This document shows positions 14,222 through 14,340 of a DNA stretch of 14,340 nucleotides, in pieces. The notes under the pieces are model-generated. The model was not told the origin of the DNA. It worked only from the letters and a program-made list of their open reading frames with translations, and did no database searches. Origin of the DNA: Clostridium sp. CAG:411 (GTDB lineage Bacteria > Bacillota > Clostridia > Lachnospirales > Lachnospiraceae); the NCBI GenBank assembly GCA_000437275.1, contig FR899718.1, forward strand, positions 10,763 to 25,102, given 5' to 3'. The translations under genes and the position numbers were made by a program. The stretch's first letter is position 1, and every line of letters starts with the position of its first letter.

Positions 14222-14340
14222 CCTTCTTTTAAAAATTGTGCAATCATCTGCCAAATTCTTTACACATTAAAATTTAAGAACTGACTATGCGGTTTTAGCT
14301 GCACAATCTTTCTGCCCAGCTAAATTATTACAAAATTACT
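14222..14340 (-). other. Non-coding, possibly structured stretch before the terminator
   Basis: No open frame continues through it: the three minus-strand frames meet stops within about 20 nt of the window edge, so at most a few last codons of an upstream gene lie here (one frame stops at 14320-14322). It holds a 7-bp inverted repeat, TTGTGCA (14236-14242) and TGCACAA (14300-14306), with a nested TTCTT (14256-14260) and AAGAA (14276-14280). It may be a 3' untranslated region or the end of a small RNA. I do not recognise a known RNA family. Confidence 0.4.

Noticed and set aside
1..14340. CRISPR arrays, insertion sequences, tRNA or rRNA genes, attachment sites
   Set aside because: No regularly spaced DNA-identical repeats, transposase frames, cloverleaf sequences or rRNA segments were seen. 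The only long repeat array is the protein-level BIG2 array.

Overview
The window comes from a low-GC, spore-forming member of the Clostridia, most likely a gut Lachnospiraceae (Roseburia/Agathobacter-like). This rests on the endospore genes spo0A and spoIVB, strong GGAGG ribosome sites, AT-rich intergenic DNA with Gram-positive promoter hexamers, and a large secreted protein built of bacterial Ig-like (BIG2) repeats. The genus is inferred from gene content and protein style, not from a database search. All eight genes lie on the minus strand, so transcription runs from right to left.

Layout in the direction of transcription. At the right edge (14186-14340) is a strong intrinsic terminator and a short structured stretch belonging to something beyond the window. 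Next is a 1451-residue secreted protein of tandem BIG2 repeats (14054-9699), closed by a very long hairpin terminator. Then recN (9474-7795), with a LexA-type SOS box lodged between its -35 and -10; spoIVB (7668-6406), with a forespore-type promoter candidate; a membrane-anchored BIG2 + M15 metallopeptidase (6173-5175); and spo0A (5001-4207), with a good sigma-A promoter and two perfect 0A boxes. Last comes a central-carbon block: glgA (3946-2501), gap (2225-1209) with its own promoter and palindrome, a terminator, and pgk (1038 to the left edge, about 50 residues missing).

How it fits together. recN-spoIVB-spo0A is a conserved clostridial backbone (usually with argR/ahrC before recN). Here it is modified: a BIG2/M15 cell-wall peptidase sits between spoIVB and spo0A, and the BIG2 giant sits where argR/ahrC would be expected. 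The two BIG2 proteins therefore bracket recN-spoIVB, which suggests (inference only) a link between this surface or wall system and sporulation. glgA next to spo0A recalls the clostridial link between glycogen (granulose) storage and sporulation. gap and pgk are lower glycolysis, with a terminator between them that should lower pgk relative to gap unless a promoter I could not identify exists.

Four CDS starts (glgA, spoIVB, recN and the giant) were moved inward from the longest open frame, because a strong Shine-Dalgarno sits 7-8 nt before the inner start. For pgk the inner of two ATGs was chosen on the same ground. Two starts are GTG (spoIVB and the M15 peptidase). Most valuable to follow up: the giant BIG2 protein with its basic C-terminal repeats and unassigned N-terminal segment, the BIG2-M15 peptidase in the sporulation cluster, the compact regulatory sites at spo0A, recN and gap, and the structured RNA at the right edge.
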